NCBI RefSeq assembly: GCF_004354815.1
Contig: NZ_QWJI01000056.1
Span: forward strand, 1-41,669
Source: Cardinium endosymbiont of Culicoides punctatus
Lineage (GTDB): Bacteria > Bacteroidota > Bacteroidia > Cytophagales > Amoebophilaceae
Length of the DNA stretch: 41,669 bases
Direction of reading: 5' to 3'
Below the pieces are notes generated by a model. The model made no database searches, was not told the DNA's origin, and was given only the letters and a program-made list of their open reading frames with translations. A program made the position numbers and the translations under genes. Shown piece after piece: positions 34,484 through 41,669 of the stretch. How positions within the stretch are numbered: the stretch's first letter is position 1; each line of letters opens with the position of its first letter.

Positions 34484-35317
34484 ATGGCTATTACAGCACA
34501 AGACGTAGCTGCACTGAGAAAAAAAACTGGTGCAGGAATGATGGATTGCAAAAAAGCACTGACAGAAACTGGGGGTGATTTTGAACAAGCAATTATTTTT
34601 CTCAGAAAAAAAGGGCAAGAAATATCTGCAAATCGTGCTGAACGCAATGCATGTGAAGGAAGCGTTTTTGCCAGTGTAAATGCAGAACATACAGAGGCTT
34701 TTTTAATAGTTATGAATTGCGAAACTGATTTTGTGGCTAAAAATGAATCATTTTTGAAATTAGGAAAAACAATATTAGAAGCTGTAGTAGCACATAAGCC
34801 TATTTCTATAGAAGCATTACATGCATTACCATTAGGTGATGGAACTGTTCAAGATGCTATTGTTGCATCTATAGGTACTATAGGCGAAAAAATTGCTATC
34901 TCTACTTATGAAAGATTACAAGGAGATAGTGTTGTTTCTTATATTCACGCCGGTAATAACCTTGGGGTCTTAGTCGCATTACAAGGGGCTACAGGTGAAC
35001 AAGTTATAGCTTCAGGTAGGGACATTGCCATGCAAGTAGCTGCCATGAATCCAATAACAATTGATAAGGATCAGATAGATCCAGCTCTAATTGAAAGAGA
35101 ACGAGCCATTATTGAAGAGCAAGTTACGAAGGAAGGACTTACAGAAAATAAAACAGAAAAAATTATCCAAGGTAGGCTTACTAAGTTTTTCCAAGAAAAT
35201 TCACTATTGCAGCAACCATTTGTAAAAAACAATAAGCTAACAGTAGCTCAGTTTCTTCAGGAAATTGCACCATCGTTAACAGTTACTGCATTCAAACGAA
35301 TTAGTGTAGGAGGCTAA
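34484..35317 (+). CDS. tsf: Translation elongation factor Ts
   Basis: 277 residues. Begins ITAQDVAALRKKTGAGMMDCKKAL, the UBA-like N-terminal signature, followed by GxFEQAIIFLRKKG and the core segment MNCETDFVAKNESF, which contacts EF-Tu. C-terminal QPFVKNNKLTVAQFL is also conserved. It recycles EF-Tu-GDP to the GTP form. Length and motifs are normal. Confidence 0.97.
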   Translation: MAITAQDVAALRKKTGAGMMDCKKALTETGGDFEQAIIFLRKKGQEISANRAERNACEGSVFASVNAEHTEAFLIVMNCETDFVAKNESFLKLGKTILEAVVAHKPISIEALHALPLGDGTVQDAIVASIGTIGEKIAISTYERLQGDSVVSYIHAGNNLGVLVALQGATGEQVIASGRDIAMQVAAMNPITIDKDQIDPALIERERAIIEEQVTKEGLTENKTEKIIQGRLTKFFQENSLLQQPFVKNNKLTVAQFLQEIAPSLTVTAFKRISVGG

Positions 35318-35854
35318 TATAGCTCTATACCAAAAAGAAAAAAATTATTTAAAGATGATTCTGTATCGGTTCACGTGTGTAGTTGAATTTTCTTTAGCTA
35401 CACATATGAACTGGTATCATTTGTAACTCCCCATATCCTCTATGTTCCGTATAAGGTTTAAAAAATATTTATGCTTAATAATCAATGATTTTTTAATAAA
35501 ACAAACAAGACCCTAAAAAAGCATCTGAGGAGTTTCTTTTTATGATTGTTTTTATTTAATAAATTTGTATATTGATATATATATATTCTTTAATGTAATC
35601 TTTTATATGTATATTTTTTATTAATTATATGTATATTTTTTATTAATGTTTCTAAAATAAATGAAGACTGTTTATCACGTCCTTATGCATATGTTTTTTT
35701 CTCTTCCTTTCGTTTTTACTGTGAAGCTACTATAATGTATCTCCTATTTGATTGTTATTTAATAACGTTACTACGCTTTTTGTTGGCATAAACATTTTCT
35801 AAACCTTTTTTTTAAGCTTTCAGTATATTTATCTTTTTTGGGTACATCTTTAGT
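35318..35854. other. Gap after tsf: long hairpin, solo MITE end, 22-bp direct repeat
   Basis: A ~58-base imperfect hairpin at 35362-35420 (arms around GGTTCACGTGTGTAG and CTACACATATGAACT) may terminate tsf. Next to it is GTAACTCCCCA (35423-35433), the same end motif as the ~180-bp MITE, but no element follows. A perfect tandem duplication of a 22-bp AT-only-plus-G unit occupies 35604-35647. No gene is seen. Confidence 0.6.
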
Positions 35855-37192
35855 ATGTCATCTCTTTTTCATATCGATAGGAATTTAGTTAGGGAATATC
35901 TCATTCGCAGTTACCCCATTATCTTCAGTACATTAAATTTTCTTGCACTCGAAGCCGTTAACACAATTATGGTAAGTAGGATTGACATGCATCATGCTGC
36001 TTCTGTTATGTTTGCCAATACATTGTTTAATATTTTTAAGAGAGTTAATTCTGGTATTTCTGTAAGTGTTTCTCCATTAATTGCACTTTCAGATCGCAGG
36101 AAAAACAACAAAAAAGTTACCTATATCTTAAATCATGCATTGTTGCTAAATACATTTTTTGCTTTTCTTTTTCTTATTTTTTTGTTTGGGCTATCTTTTT
36201 ATATGGGAAAAATAAGCAAGTTTGCTAAGGTTGTTGCTTTATGGCGTCCTTATTTGCTGATTATATCTATTTCCCTTATTCCTTCAGCTATTAATAATAT
36301 GATAAGACGTTATTTAGAAGGACTTGCTTGTGGGAAAATTGGATTATTTCTTGGATTTTTAACACTAATTCTAAATGTTGTATTCAATTTTTTATTGATT
36401 TATGGTACATGTGGATTCCCTATGCTTGGACTAAATGGAGCTGGTATTGCTATTGTACTCTCAGAAACACTTACTGCAGTGGTAGGCATGCTTTATTTGA
36501 CTTATGTACAACCAAATGGCTATCCAGTAAAATATAGTATTCACCAAATATCGTGGAAATATTTTAAAAAAATATTAGGCATGGGTTTGCCTGTTGGGCT
36601 GCAGTTTGGTGTTGAAGGAGTATATTTGTTTTTGATTACAATAATGGCAAGTTGGGCTAGTGTAGAAGCACAAGCAGCACATGCCATATTATTTAATATA
36701 TGTCAATTAACTACAATTTTTACGGTAGGTTTAGGACTATCTGGTTCTATATTGGTAGCTCAACAACATGGTAAAAACAATGGCTCCTTAGTAAGAAAAA
36801 TAGTTACTACAGGATGTTGGATGATTCTATCTATTTCTATACTAATTGGATTTATGATGTTATTTATTAGTCCTTATATTATCCGCTTTTATAAGCCATC
36901 TTATGATGTAGATTACTTAATCAAACATTTGATTAAACATTTATCATTTTTTCAATTATTCTACGGATTATGTTATTGGGGTACTAGTGTACTACGTGGT
37001 TTGAACGATAGAACTTTACCATTTGTATTGAGTTTTATTACCCAACTTGTAGGGATAATGGTTTGTTATATTCTTGTTATAAAATATAATTGGGGCATAA
37101 ATGGTGTGTGGTTATCTTTAATATTTGAACGTGTTTTATTAAGCTTGTTTTTACTCGTTCGATTTAAATATAAAGCTGAAGCATTTCACTAG
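35855..37192 (+). CDS. MATE-family multidrug/metabolite exporter
   Basis: 445 residues and about 12 transmembrane helices in two related halves (about 12-220 and 235-435). The start YPIIFSTLNFLALEAVNTIMVSR and the second-half counterpart GLPVGLQFGVEGVYLFLITIMAS are the expected paired MATE helices. MATE proteins export drugs or metabolites using a Na+ or H+ gradient. Substrate unknown. It is isolated from its neighbours by long AT-rich gaps. Confidence 0.9.
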   Translation: MSSLFHIDRNLVREYLIRSYPIIFSTLNFLALEAVNTIMVSRIDMHHAASVMFANTLFNIFKRVNSGISVSVSPLIALSDRRKNNKKVTYILNHALLLNTFFAFLFLIFLFGLSFYMGKISKFAKVVALWRPYLLIISISLIPSAINNMIRRYLEGLACGKIGLFLGFLTLILNVVFNFLLIYGTCGFPMLGLNGAGIAIVLSETLTAVVGMLYLTYVQPNGYPVKYSIHQISWKYFKKILGMGLPVGLQFGVEGVYLFLITIMASWASVEAQAAHAILFNICQLTTIFTVGLGLSGSILVAQQHGKNNGSLVRKIVTTGCWMILSISILIGFMMLFISPYIIRFYKPSYDVDYLIKHLIKHLSFFQLFYGLCYWGTSVLRGLNDRTLPFVLSFITQLVGIMVCYILVIKYNWGINGVWLSLIFERVLLSLFLLVRFKYKAEAFH

Positions 37193-37201
37193 TAGCCCAA
37201 A

Positions 37202-37360
37202 GTAGTTGGTGTTGACTATAAGAGCATCCAGATAATATATCTGGAACAAAAAAACCTGCACGGACGTACCCCACTTGCTCAAGCAGTGCATGGTGGTCAT
37301 GTAAAAATCATAGAGTTGCTATTAAATCACGGGCCAATCCGGAAGGTATTACAACAATAA
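37202..37360 (+). pseudogene. Ankyrin-repeat gene remnant
   Basis: This 52-codon stretch has no start codon that would make a gene, but from about 37262 it reads GRTPLAQAVHGGHVKIIELL and then LNHGP, one nearly perfect ankyrin repeat, followed by a short tail and a TAA at 37358. It is the end of a former ankyrin-repeat protein. Such proteins are common effectors in Amoebophilaceae. It lies just after the MATE gene. Confidence 0.7.
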
Positions 37361-37419
37361 AGCGGCCATGAAATCCGAAAGACATATCAAGCCATAAAAA
37401 ATTGATGTTTTAAAAAACA

Positions 37420-38148
37420 CTATGATTCATCCAAAATAGGACTAGAAATATCCTCTTCATTTTCTCTTAAATCTATTATCTCTAAGTCTTTACATACATG
37501 TATATCAAACTTAAAATAGTCATCAGATAATGGAATATTAGCAGCAAAACTATTTATGGTACATACATACTTTATTTCTTCATTTTGTACTATTTCCCAT
37601 TTATGAATCTGAAAAGAAGCACGATCTATTTCAAGCGTAATGCTTTTAAAAGCACTATCCTCACTAGAAGGTATCAATTGTACAACGTCTCGAATGATAT
37701 TTTTTCTTTTATTTAAGACATGCTCTTGAACATAAAAAAAAAGGTACCCATATTGATAAAGATTGTAAAGATCAGCAAAATTCAGAGAATAATTGGTTTT
37801 ATCATAATCACTAATCGTAACTTCTTTCATCTCTTTATCATATACCCAGATGGTTTCGCCATCCGTTATAGTTTCTTTTTGATCATAAGATAATCTATAC
37901 TGGTGACCTCGAACTATAATGGTCAATTTAGAGGATTGAGTTATATCTTCTTCTGGATATTTAATAACAAGATCATAGGTAGCACGAAAGTTTTCTAATC
38001 CTTGATAATATGCAGAAGTCTTTTCTAAAATTTCCAATGCTTTCTCATCTACCTGAGCAAAAACCTTATTAGCTAATAAAGTAAGTATTACAATAAAAAA
38101 TGACCTTAATATTACTACAAAGAAAATCCAAAAGCTACGGGTTCGCAT
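37420..38148 (-). CDS. lolA: Outer-membrane lipoprotein carrier protein LolA
   Basis: 242 residues. Signal peptide (hydrophobic about 8-30, ending VFAQ). The mature part shows the LolA pattern: helix KALEILEKTSAYYQGLENFRATYDLVI, strands KLTIIVRGHQYRLSYDQ, then ETITDGETIWVYDKEMKEVTISDYD, and a C-terminal YFKFD. It ferries lipoproteins across the periplasm to the outer membrane. Bacteroidota LolA homologues are of this length. It stands alone, between an ankyrin remnant and accessory DNA. Confidence 0.88.
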   Translation of the reverse strand: MRTRSFWIFFVVILRSFFIVILTLLANKVFAQVDEKALEILEKTSAYYQGLENFRATYDLVIKYPEEDITQSSKLTIIVRGHQYRLSYDQKETITDGETIWVYDKEMKEVTISDYDKTNYSLNFADLYNLYQYGYLFFYVQEHVLNKRKNIIRDVVQLIPSSEDSAFKSITLEIDRASFQIHKWEIVQNEEIKYVCTINSFAANIPLSDDYFKFDIHVCKDLEIIDLRENEEDISSPILDES

Positions 38149-38226
38149 ATCAATAACACCTAATTAAAATTTTATTACTAAAATTACAAAGAAAAAAGAT
38201 ATGTGAATAAGCATTATTACTTATTG

Positions 38227-38239
38227 TGCGAAAGTTCTG
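38227..38239. repeat. Solo IS end
   Basis: TGCGAAAGTTCTG differs by one base from the 13-bp end of the element at 21521-21665. No partner end or transposase adjoins it; it lies between lolA and the GNAT gene. Confidence 0.55.
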
Positions 38240-38326
38240 AAACGGATTAATAAATATATAGAAGACCTCATCATTCTTGTAGATTAATACCTTATTAAGG
38301 GATACCCATCCCACAATTAAAACTTA

Positions 38327-38926
38327 CTAGAATTTATCATTATTACCTAATGTTTTATACATAGACCATTCTGACATTAACAAGTTCCTAATTTTCACAT
38401 TGTGTGTTAGTGTACCATCTATTTGGAATCCATGTTTTTTGTAAAAATTAATGGCTCTAATATTGTTTTTTAGGACGCTAAGTCGAAAAATTTCTACTCC
38501 TTGATTCCGTGCATCATTTTCCAATGATTTTAATAATAAGTTAGCATAACCTTTTCCAAAATATTTTGATCGTATTGCTATTACTAAATTCATGACATGT
38601 TTCACTTTTTCAAGCTTCTTTCTCATACCAAGTATATATCCTACTGGGATATCTTGATCAGTATAAACAATAAAACCAGTAATAAAAGACAAATTTATAT
38701 CATGGATCATCCGTAATTGCTCTTCTCGACTGCTATTCCTCTCATGTGGATAAAGTAGAAGATAATCTTCTGATTCACAATCTATATGCCTACATACTTC
38801 AAAATAATCAGATATATTTAATGCACTTAATTTTATAACCGTTTGAAATTCTTGTTCTGAATTAATTAAGTAATTTGAAGAATTATGATATTCAAATGAT
38901 TCTAAAGCACTTTCTTTTTTATCCAT
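38327..38926 (-). CDS. GNAT-family N-acetyltransferase
   Basis: 199 residues from the ATG at 38926. The frame extends 38 codons further, but that part runs through an IS end (38938-38957) and into DNA belonging to the next relic, so it is unlikely to be original. The GNAT core is clear: a beta strand VGYILGMRKKL, then HVMNLVIAIRSKYFGKGYANLLLKSLE with the acetyl-CoA-binding R-x-x-x-G-K/G-x-A motif, followed by EIFRLSVLKNNIRAINFYKKHGFQ. The acceptor is unknown; resemblance to ribosomal-protein or small-molecule acetyltransferases cannot be settled. Confidence 0.8.
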   Translation of the reverse strand: MDKKESALESFEYHNSSNYLINSEQEFQTVIKLSALNISDYFEVCRHIDCESEDYLLLYPHERNSSREEQLRMIHDINLSFITGFIVYTDQDIPVGYILGMRKKLEKVKHVMNLVIAIRSKYFGKGYANLLLKSLENDARNQGVEIFRLSVLKNNIRAINFYKKHGFQIDGTLTHNVKIRNLLMSEWSMYKTLGNNDKF

Positions 38927-38937
38927 TTTATTATCAA

Positions 38938-38957
38938 TTTTGTGCGGAATATTGGTG
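38938..38957. repeat. Solo IS1634-like end
   Basis: TTTTGTGCGGAATATTGGTG shares GTGCGGAAT with the ends at 16841, 23777 and (inverted) 39819. It lies directly upstream of the GNAT start and at the end of the neighbouring nuclease relic, so it marks the junction between them. Confidence 0.55.
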
Positions 38958-38960
38958 TGT

Positions 38961-39428
38961 TTATACCCCTTTATTTCTTGTTTTACTTTTTCGTGTAATT
39001 GTTTTATTGGATAATACAAAATCTCCATCTTTACGTTCAAAATATTGCTTATCCTCTTGTAAAAATCTTAAGCTATCATTACTTTTTTTGCGTTTTACTA
39101 CTATAGAGGATGCATTTATATTGCGATGGTTAGGATTTTTATTGGTTGTTTGCACATCAAAAATGCAATTCAATCCCATATTGATCACCCTTTTATAATC
39201 TTTATAATATTTTTTATCGTAGTTCCTATCTTCTATTTGTTGCAATGCTTCATTAGCGCTTCCATTCTTTTTTAGTTCTAAAATATAAACGGTTTTATGA
39301 TTATGGTCATTAATTACTATATCCGGACGTCCACTACCTGAATGCTCTTCTACAGACACTGTTATGCCATCTTTATCATGACAAGCACCAACTAAGAATA
39401 AATAAAGCGCACGATGAAATCTTTTTTT
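38961..39428 (-). pseudogene. C-terminal relic of an AAA-ATPase/PD-(D/E)XK family protein
   Basis: About 155 codons remain open. FHRALYLFLVGA, GRPDIVI and VYILELKKNGSANEALQQIEDRNY correspond to the C-terminal nuclease of the proteins at 16905 and 18838 (HAFLRGA, GRIDIVI, YLFELKHG...). The PD-(D/E)XK residues are present (Asp in RPDIV, Glu and Lys in ELK), but the ATPase half is gone. An in-frame stop lies just upstream, and no proper start is found (a GTG at 39359 would cut off part of the domain). A truncated third paralogue. Confidence 0.8.
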
Positions 39429-39500
39429 TATTCATTTTCAATAAACACATAACTGGTATTAGAAAAACAACAATTATATAACATAAATAAAAGTTAAAAA

Positions 39501-39554
39501 AGGTACCTGGGGAGTTACAAAATATCAATTATTGACTACTTTTCGAAAGTCCTG
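39501..39554. repeat. Overlapping ends of two element families
   Basis: GGTACCTGGGGAGTTAC (about 39502-39518) is the end of the ~180-bp MITE. It runs directly into a ~39-base segment (39516-39554), ending CGAAAGTCCTG, that matches 25127-25166 (inverted) and 1906-1945. The rest of the 39429-39571 gap is AT-rich, without a gene. Confidence 0.65.
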
Positions 39555-39571
39555 TTCAAAAGACCCTAATC

Positions 39572-39820
39572 TTATGTAGGATTAGTATGTAATATTTGCT
39601 CACATATATTTTCCATTTCTGATAACCAGGTTAAAGCATTATTTTTTTTGGACCATGGAATGTAAAAATCTATAGTATCTTTTGCTATTCTTTTTTGGTC
39701 TTCTAGTTTTCGTGCAGCTATAGTTCTTAGATTATGCAATCTATCAGCTAGTTTAATCTGAACAACACGAATATCCTTGCACTTATTTAATATAATTTGA
39801 TTATCAGTATTATCTAACCG
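39572..39820 (-). pseudogene. RelA/SpoT-type HD domain fragment
   Basis: An open stretch of about 82 codons without a start. It reads (N to C) RVVQIKLADRLHNLRTI, then AKDTIDFYIPWSKKNN and ends at TAA (39572-39574). KLADRLHNLRT is the hallmark of the (p)ppGpp hydrolase HD domain of RelA/SpoT proteins, and the IAKDTIDFYIP part follows it in the family. The upstream part is cut where the IS1634-like element begins (39817-39820). The protein ends soon after this point, so the original was either a short HD-only hydrolase or was truncated earlier. Confidence 0.75.
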
Positions 39821-41669
39821 ACATTCCGCACTAAAAAAAGTTTTTTTTAATTAAATAATTATGTAATTTTAGATTGATTATTAATTTATTTTGTATTGAT
39901 ATGGAAGCAAGCAGTAAAGTTCTAGATCATTTAGGTTTAGTATCTGCGACAGCAAACAACTTATCTTTGGTATCACTCATTGACGAATGTTTACCTCTTA
40001 GCAAAAACGCGAAAACTACTTATGGTCAGCGTGTATTAGCTATGATACTCAATGGACTAGGTTTTATAGATGATAGGCTATACTTATTTCCTAAATTCTT
40101 AGCGAACAAGCCAGTAGATAAATTATTAGGTCCCGGTCTTTTAGCTGAAGACTTTAATGATGATGCCTTAGGCCGTGCTCTAGATGCTATTTTCGCGTAT
40201 GGTCCCCAGAAGTTATTTTCTCATATAGCGTTATCTATTGCTTTAAAATATAATTTAATCGGCAAATCAGTTCATTTAGACACTACTACCTTAAGTGTAT
40301 ATGGCACAGATTATGATAATCATTTAGATTCCTCTCTTTCATCTGATGCACAAGTTCCATTTCCAACTTATGGCTACGCCAAAAATAAACGCTTTGATCT
40401 TAAACAAATGACATTGCTCTTGGCCACAACAGGTTCTGCCCATTTTCCTGTTTGGATGGAAGCCCATTCTGGTAATGCATCAGATAGTAAAACCTTAGAT
40501 GCAGCTGCAAGTCGATTACAACAATTTTGTAAAGCACTTAAAGAAGTTCCTGATTTACTTTATGTTGCTGATGCATCCTTTTATCCCAAATGTGTTGAAC
40601 AAGGAGACCATTTATTATGGCTTACCCGAGTTCCCTCTACTATACAAGATTGTAAAACACTTTTACATCGATCAGATATACCATGGATACCTCTAGAAGG
40701 AGGATACCAGATCTATCCTACTATAGTGACATATAAAAAAGTTAAACAACGTTGGTTTTTAATTTATTCACAACAAGCTTACGATCGAGAAATAATTACG
40801 CTGAATCATCGTATCAAGAAAGAAGGTATAGATCTACAAAAACAGTTAGTGCGTTTAAGTTATGAACAGTTTGGTTGCCAAAAAGATATAGATAAATCTG
40901 TAAAACAACTATCTAAAACTATTAAATATCATAAAATAGACTATACTACTAAACAGGTTCATCAATATAAATGTAAAGGACGTCCTTCCAAAGATACCCA
41001 ACCCCTAGCTACCGTTTATCAAGTAGTTCCTGTCTTTTCTCGTAATGAAGTATCTATTACACAAGCTAGTAGAACTAAAGGACGTTTTGTATTAGCTACT
41101 AATCAGTGGGATATACAATCCTTGCCCAATCAAGAGGTTTTATCCACTTACAAAGAACAGGCAGGTACAGAGGCTGGATTTAAGTTTATAAAAGATAACA
41201 CCTTTGAAGTGGATTCTATTTTTCTCAAAAAACCAGGACGTATTAATGCACTTATGATGATAATGACACTTTGTTTAATGACTTACAGTTTTGCACAGTA
41301 TTTTTTGAGACAACAGTTAATAACCACAGATACTACAGTAACCACACAGAGTGGTAAACAGACTAAAAAACCTACTATGAAATGGATATATCGTTTATTT
41401 CATGGTATACATTTACTTGATATGAATATAGATGGCGTTGCTATACGCAAAGTATTAAATATAGATGCATTTCGTAGTCGCATTATTAGGTATTTTGGGC
41501 CGATGGCCTGTAGTATTTATGAAATATCAGATGAAAAAATTGCGATATAATCTATGTAATCAGAAGTATAACCTATTAGGTAAGATTATGTAATAAATAT
41601 TGAATAATAATATATTTAAAATCAGGTTTTGGCTTATTTTATGATTTTTTGTGTAAAAATATCATGAGA
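39817..41669 (+). mobile_element. IS1634-like insertion sequence, right end beyond the window
   Basis: The left end is CCGACATTCCGCAC (39819-39832), one base different from the inverted ends of the 222-bp MITE and identical, over 23 bases including flanks, to the complement of 16835-16857. One transposase gene follows. The matching right end is not found before the window stops at 41669. Confidence 0.8.
39901..41550 (+). CDS. IS1634-family transposase
   Basis: 549 residues from the ATG at 39901 (MEASSKVLDHLGLV); the open frame runs 9 codons further upstream. The N-terminal part (about 1-100) matches the DUF4277 domain of IS1634-type transposases. The DDE catalytic core follows: SVHLDTTTLSVYG (first Asp), LLYVADASFYPK (second Asp) and TYKEQAGTEAGFKFIKD (Y-x2-x3-E, the Glu). 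All three catalytic residues are present and there is no frameshift, so the enzyme may be active. It could supply transposase to the non-coding elements with related ends. Confidence 0.92.
   Translation: MEASSKVLDHLGLVSATANNLSLVSLIDECLPLSKNAKTTYGQRVLAMILNGLGFIDDRLYLFPKFLANKPVDKLLGPGLLAEDFNDDALGRALDAIFAYGPQKLFSHIALSIALKYNLIGKSVHLDTTTLSVYGTDYDNHLDSSLSSDAQVPFPTYGYAKNKRFDLKQMTLLLATTGSAHFPVWMEAHSGNASDSKTLDAAASRLQQFCKALKEVPDLLYVADASFYPKCVEQGDHLLWLTRVPSTIQDCKTLLHRSDIPWIPLEGGYQIYPTIVTYKKVKQRWFLIYSQQAYDREIITLNHRIKKEGIDLQKQLVRLSYEQFGCQKDIDKSVKQLSKTIKYHKIDYTTKQVHQYKCKGRPSKDTQPLATVYQVVPVFSRNEVSITQASRTKGRFVLATNQWDIQSLPNQEVLSTYKEQAGTEAGFKFIKDNTFEVDSIFLKKPGRINALMMIMTLCLMTYSFAQYFLRQQLITTDTTVTTQSGKQTKKPTMKWIYRLFHGIHLLDMNIDGVAIRKVLNIDAFRSRIIRYFGPMACSIYEISDEKIAI

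Noticed and set aside
38927-39040. N-terminal 38 residues of the longer GNAT frame
   Set aside because: This DNA contains an IS end and overlaps the neighbouring nuclease relic, so it is unlikely to be native coding sequence of the acetyltransferase.

Overview
The window looks like part of the chromosome of an intracellular Bacteroidota bacterium, most likely of the Amoebophilaceae (the Cardinium / Amoebophilus group). The evidence is low GC; Bacteroidota-type genes and order (rplM-rpsI-rpsB-tsf; a lipoprotein plus outer-membrane pair resembling DUF6452/DUF6048); perfect or near-perfect Bacteroidota promoter motifs (TTG-N20-TANNTTTG); and the accessory load typical of that group: AAA-ATPase/PD-(D/E)XK proteins, Rpn-type nucleases, ankyrin and RING fragments, and many insertion-sequence scars. 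The genus is an inference; no rRNA is present.

Layout. 1-16.8 kb is mainly conserved housekeeping and envelope genes: a secreted gluzincin-like metalloprotease, a PpiD-like periplasmic chaperone, a YcxB-like membrane protein, an NhaD-type antiporter, ftsQ, a charged lipoprotein, rfbC, metG, a predicted outer-membrane protein, lpxB, dnaN, a secreted alpha/beta hydrolase, tRNA-Ser(CGA) and rfbB. The presence of lpxB, rfbB, rfbC, lolA and lspA points to a cell that still makes lipid A, dTDP-sugars and lipoproteins.

16.8-28 kb is an accessory island. It holds a tandem pair of AAA-ATPase/PD-(D/E)XK paralogues, a truncated RING-H2 protein, and a cluster of unrecognised secreted two-repeat proteins (one fragment, two intact genes and one frameshifted gene). 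An Rpn-like nuclease gene lies inside the cluster. The genes are separated by short non-coding mobile elements: a 145-bp element with perfect 13-bp inverted ends, a 222-bp MITE with a 6-bp target duplication, and copies of a ~180-bp MITE whose core resembles that of the 222-bp element although its ends differ.

28-38.2 kb is conserved again: a small two-helix membrane protein, a lipoprotein/outer-membrane pair, lspA, a catalytically dead M16 peptidase homologue, rplM-rpsI-rpsB, tsf, a MATE transporter, an ankyrin remnant and lolA. 38.2-41.7 kb is a second scrapyard: a GNAT acetyltransferase, a C-terminal relic of the AAA/PD-(D/E)XK family, an 82-codon relic of a RelA/SpoT HD domain, and an IS1634-like element whose left end is visible and whose right end lies beyond the window. 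The ends of this IS recur as solo copies elsewhere in the window and match the termini of the 222-bp MITE.

The best candidate for something undescribed is the secreted two-repeat family at 21.6-27.7 kb.
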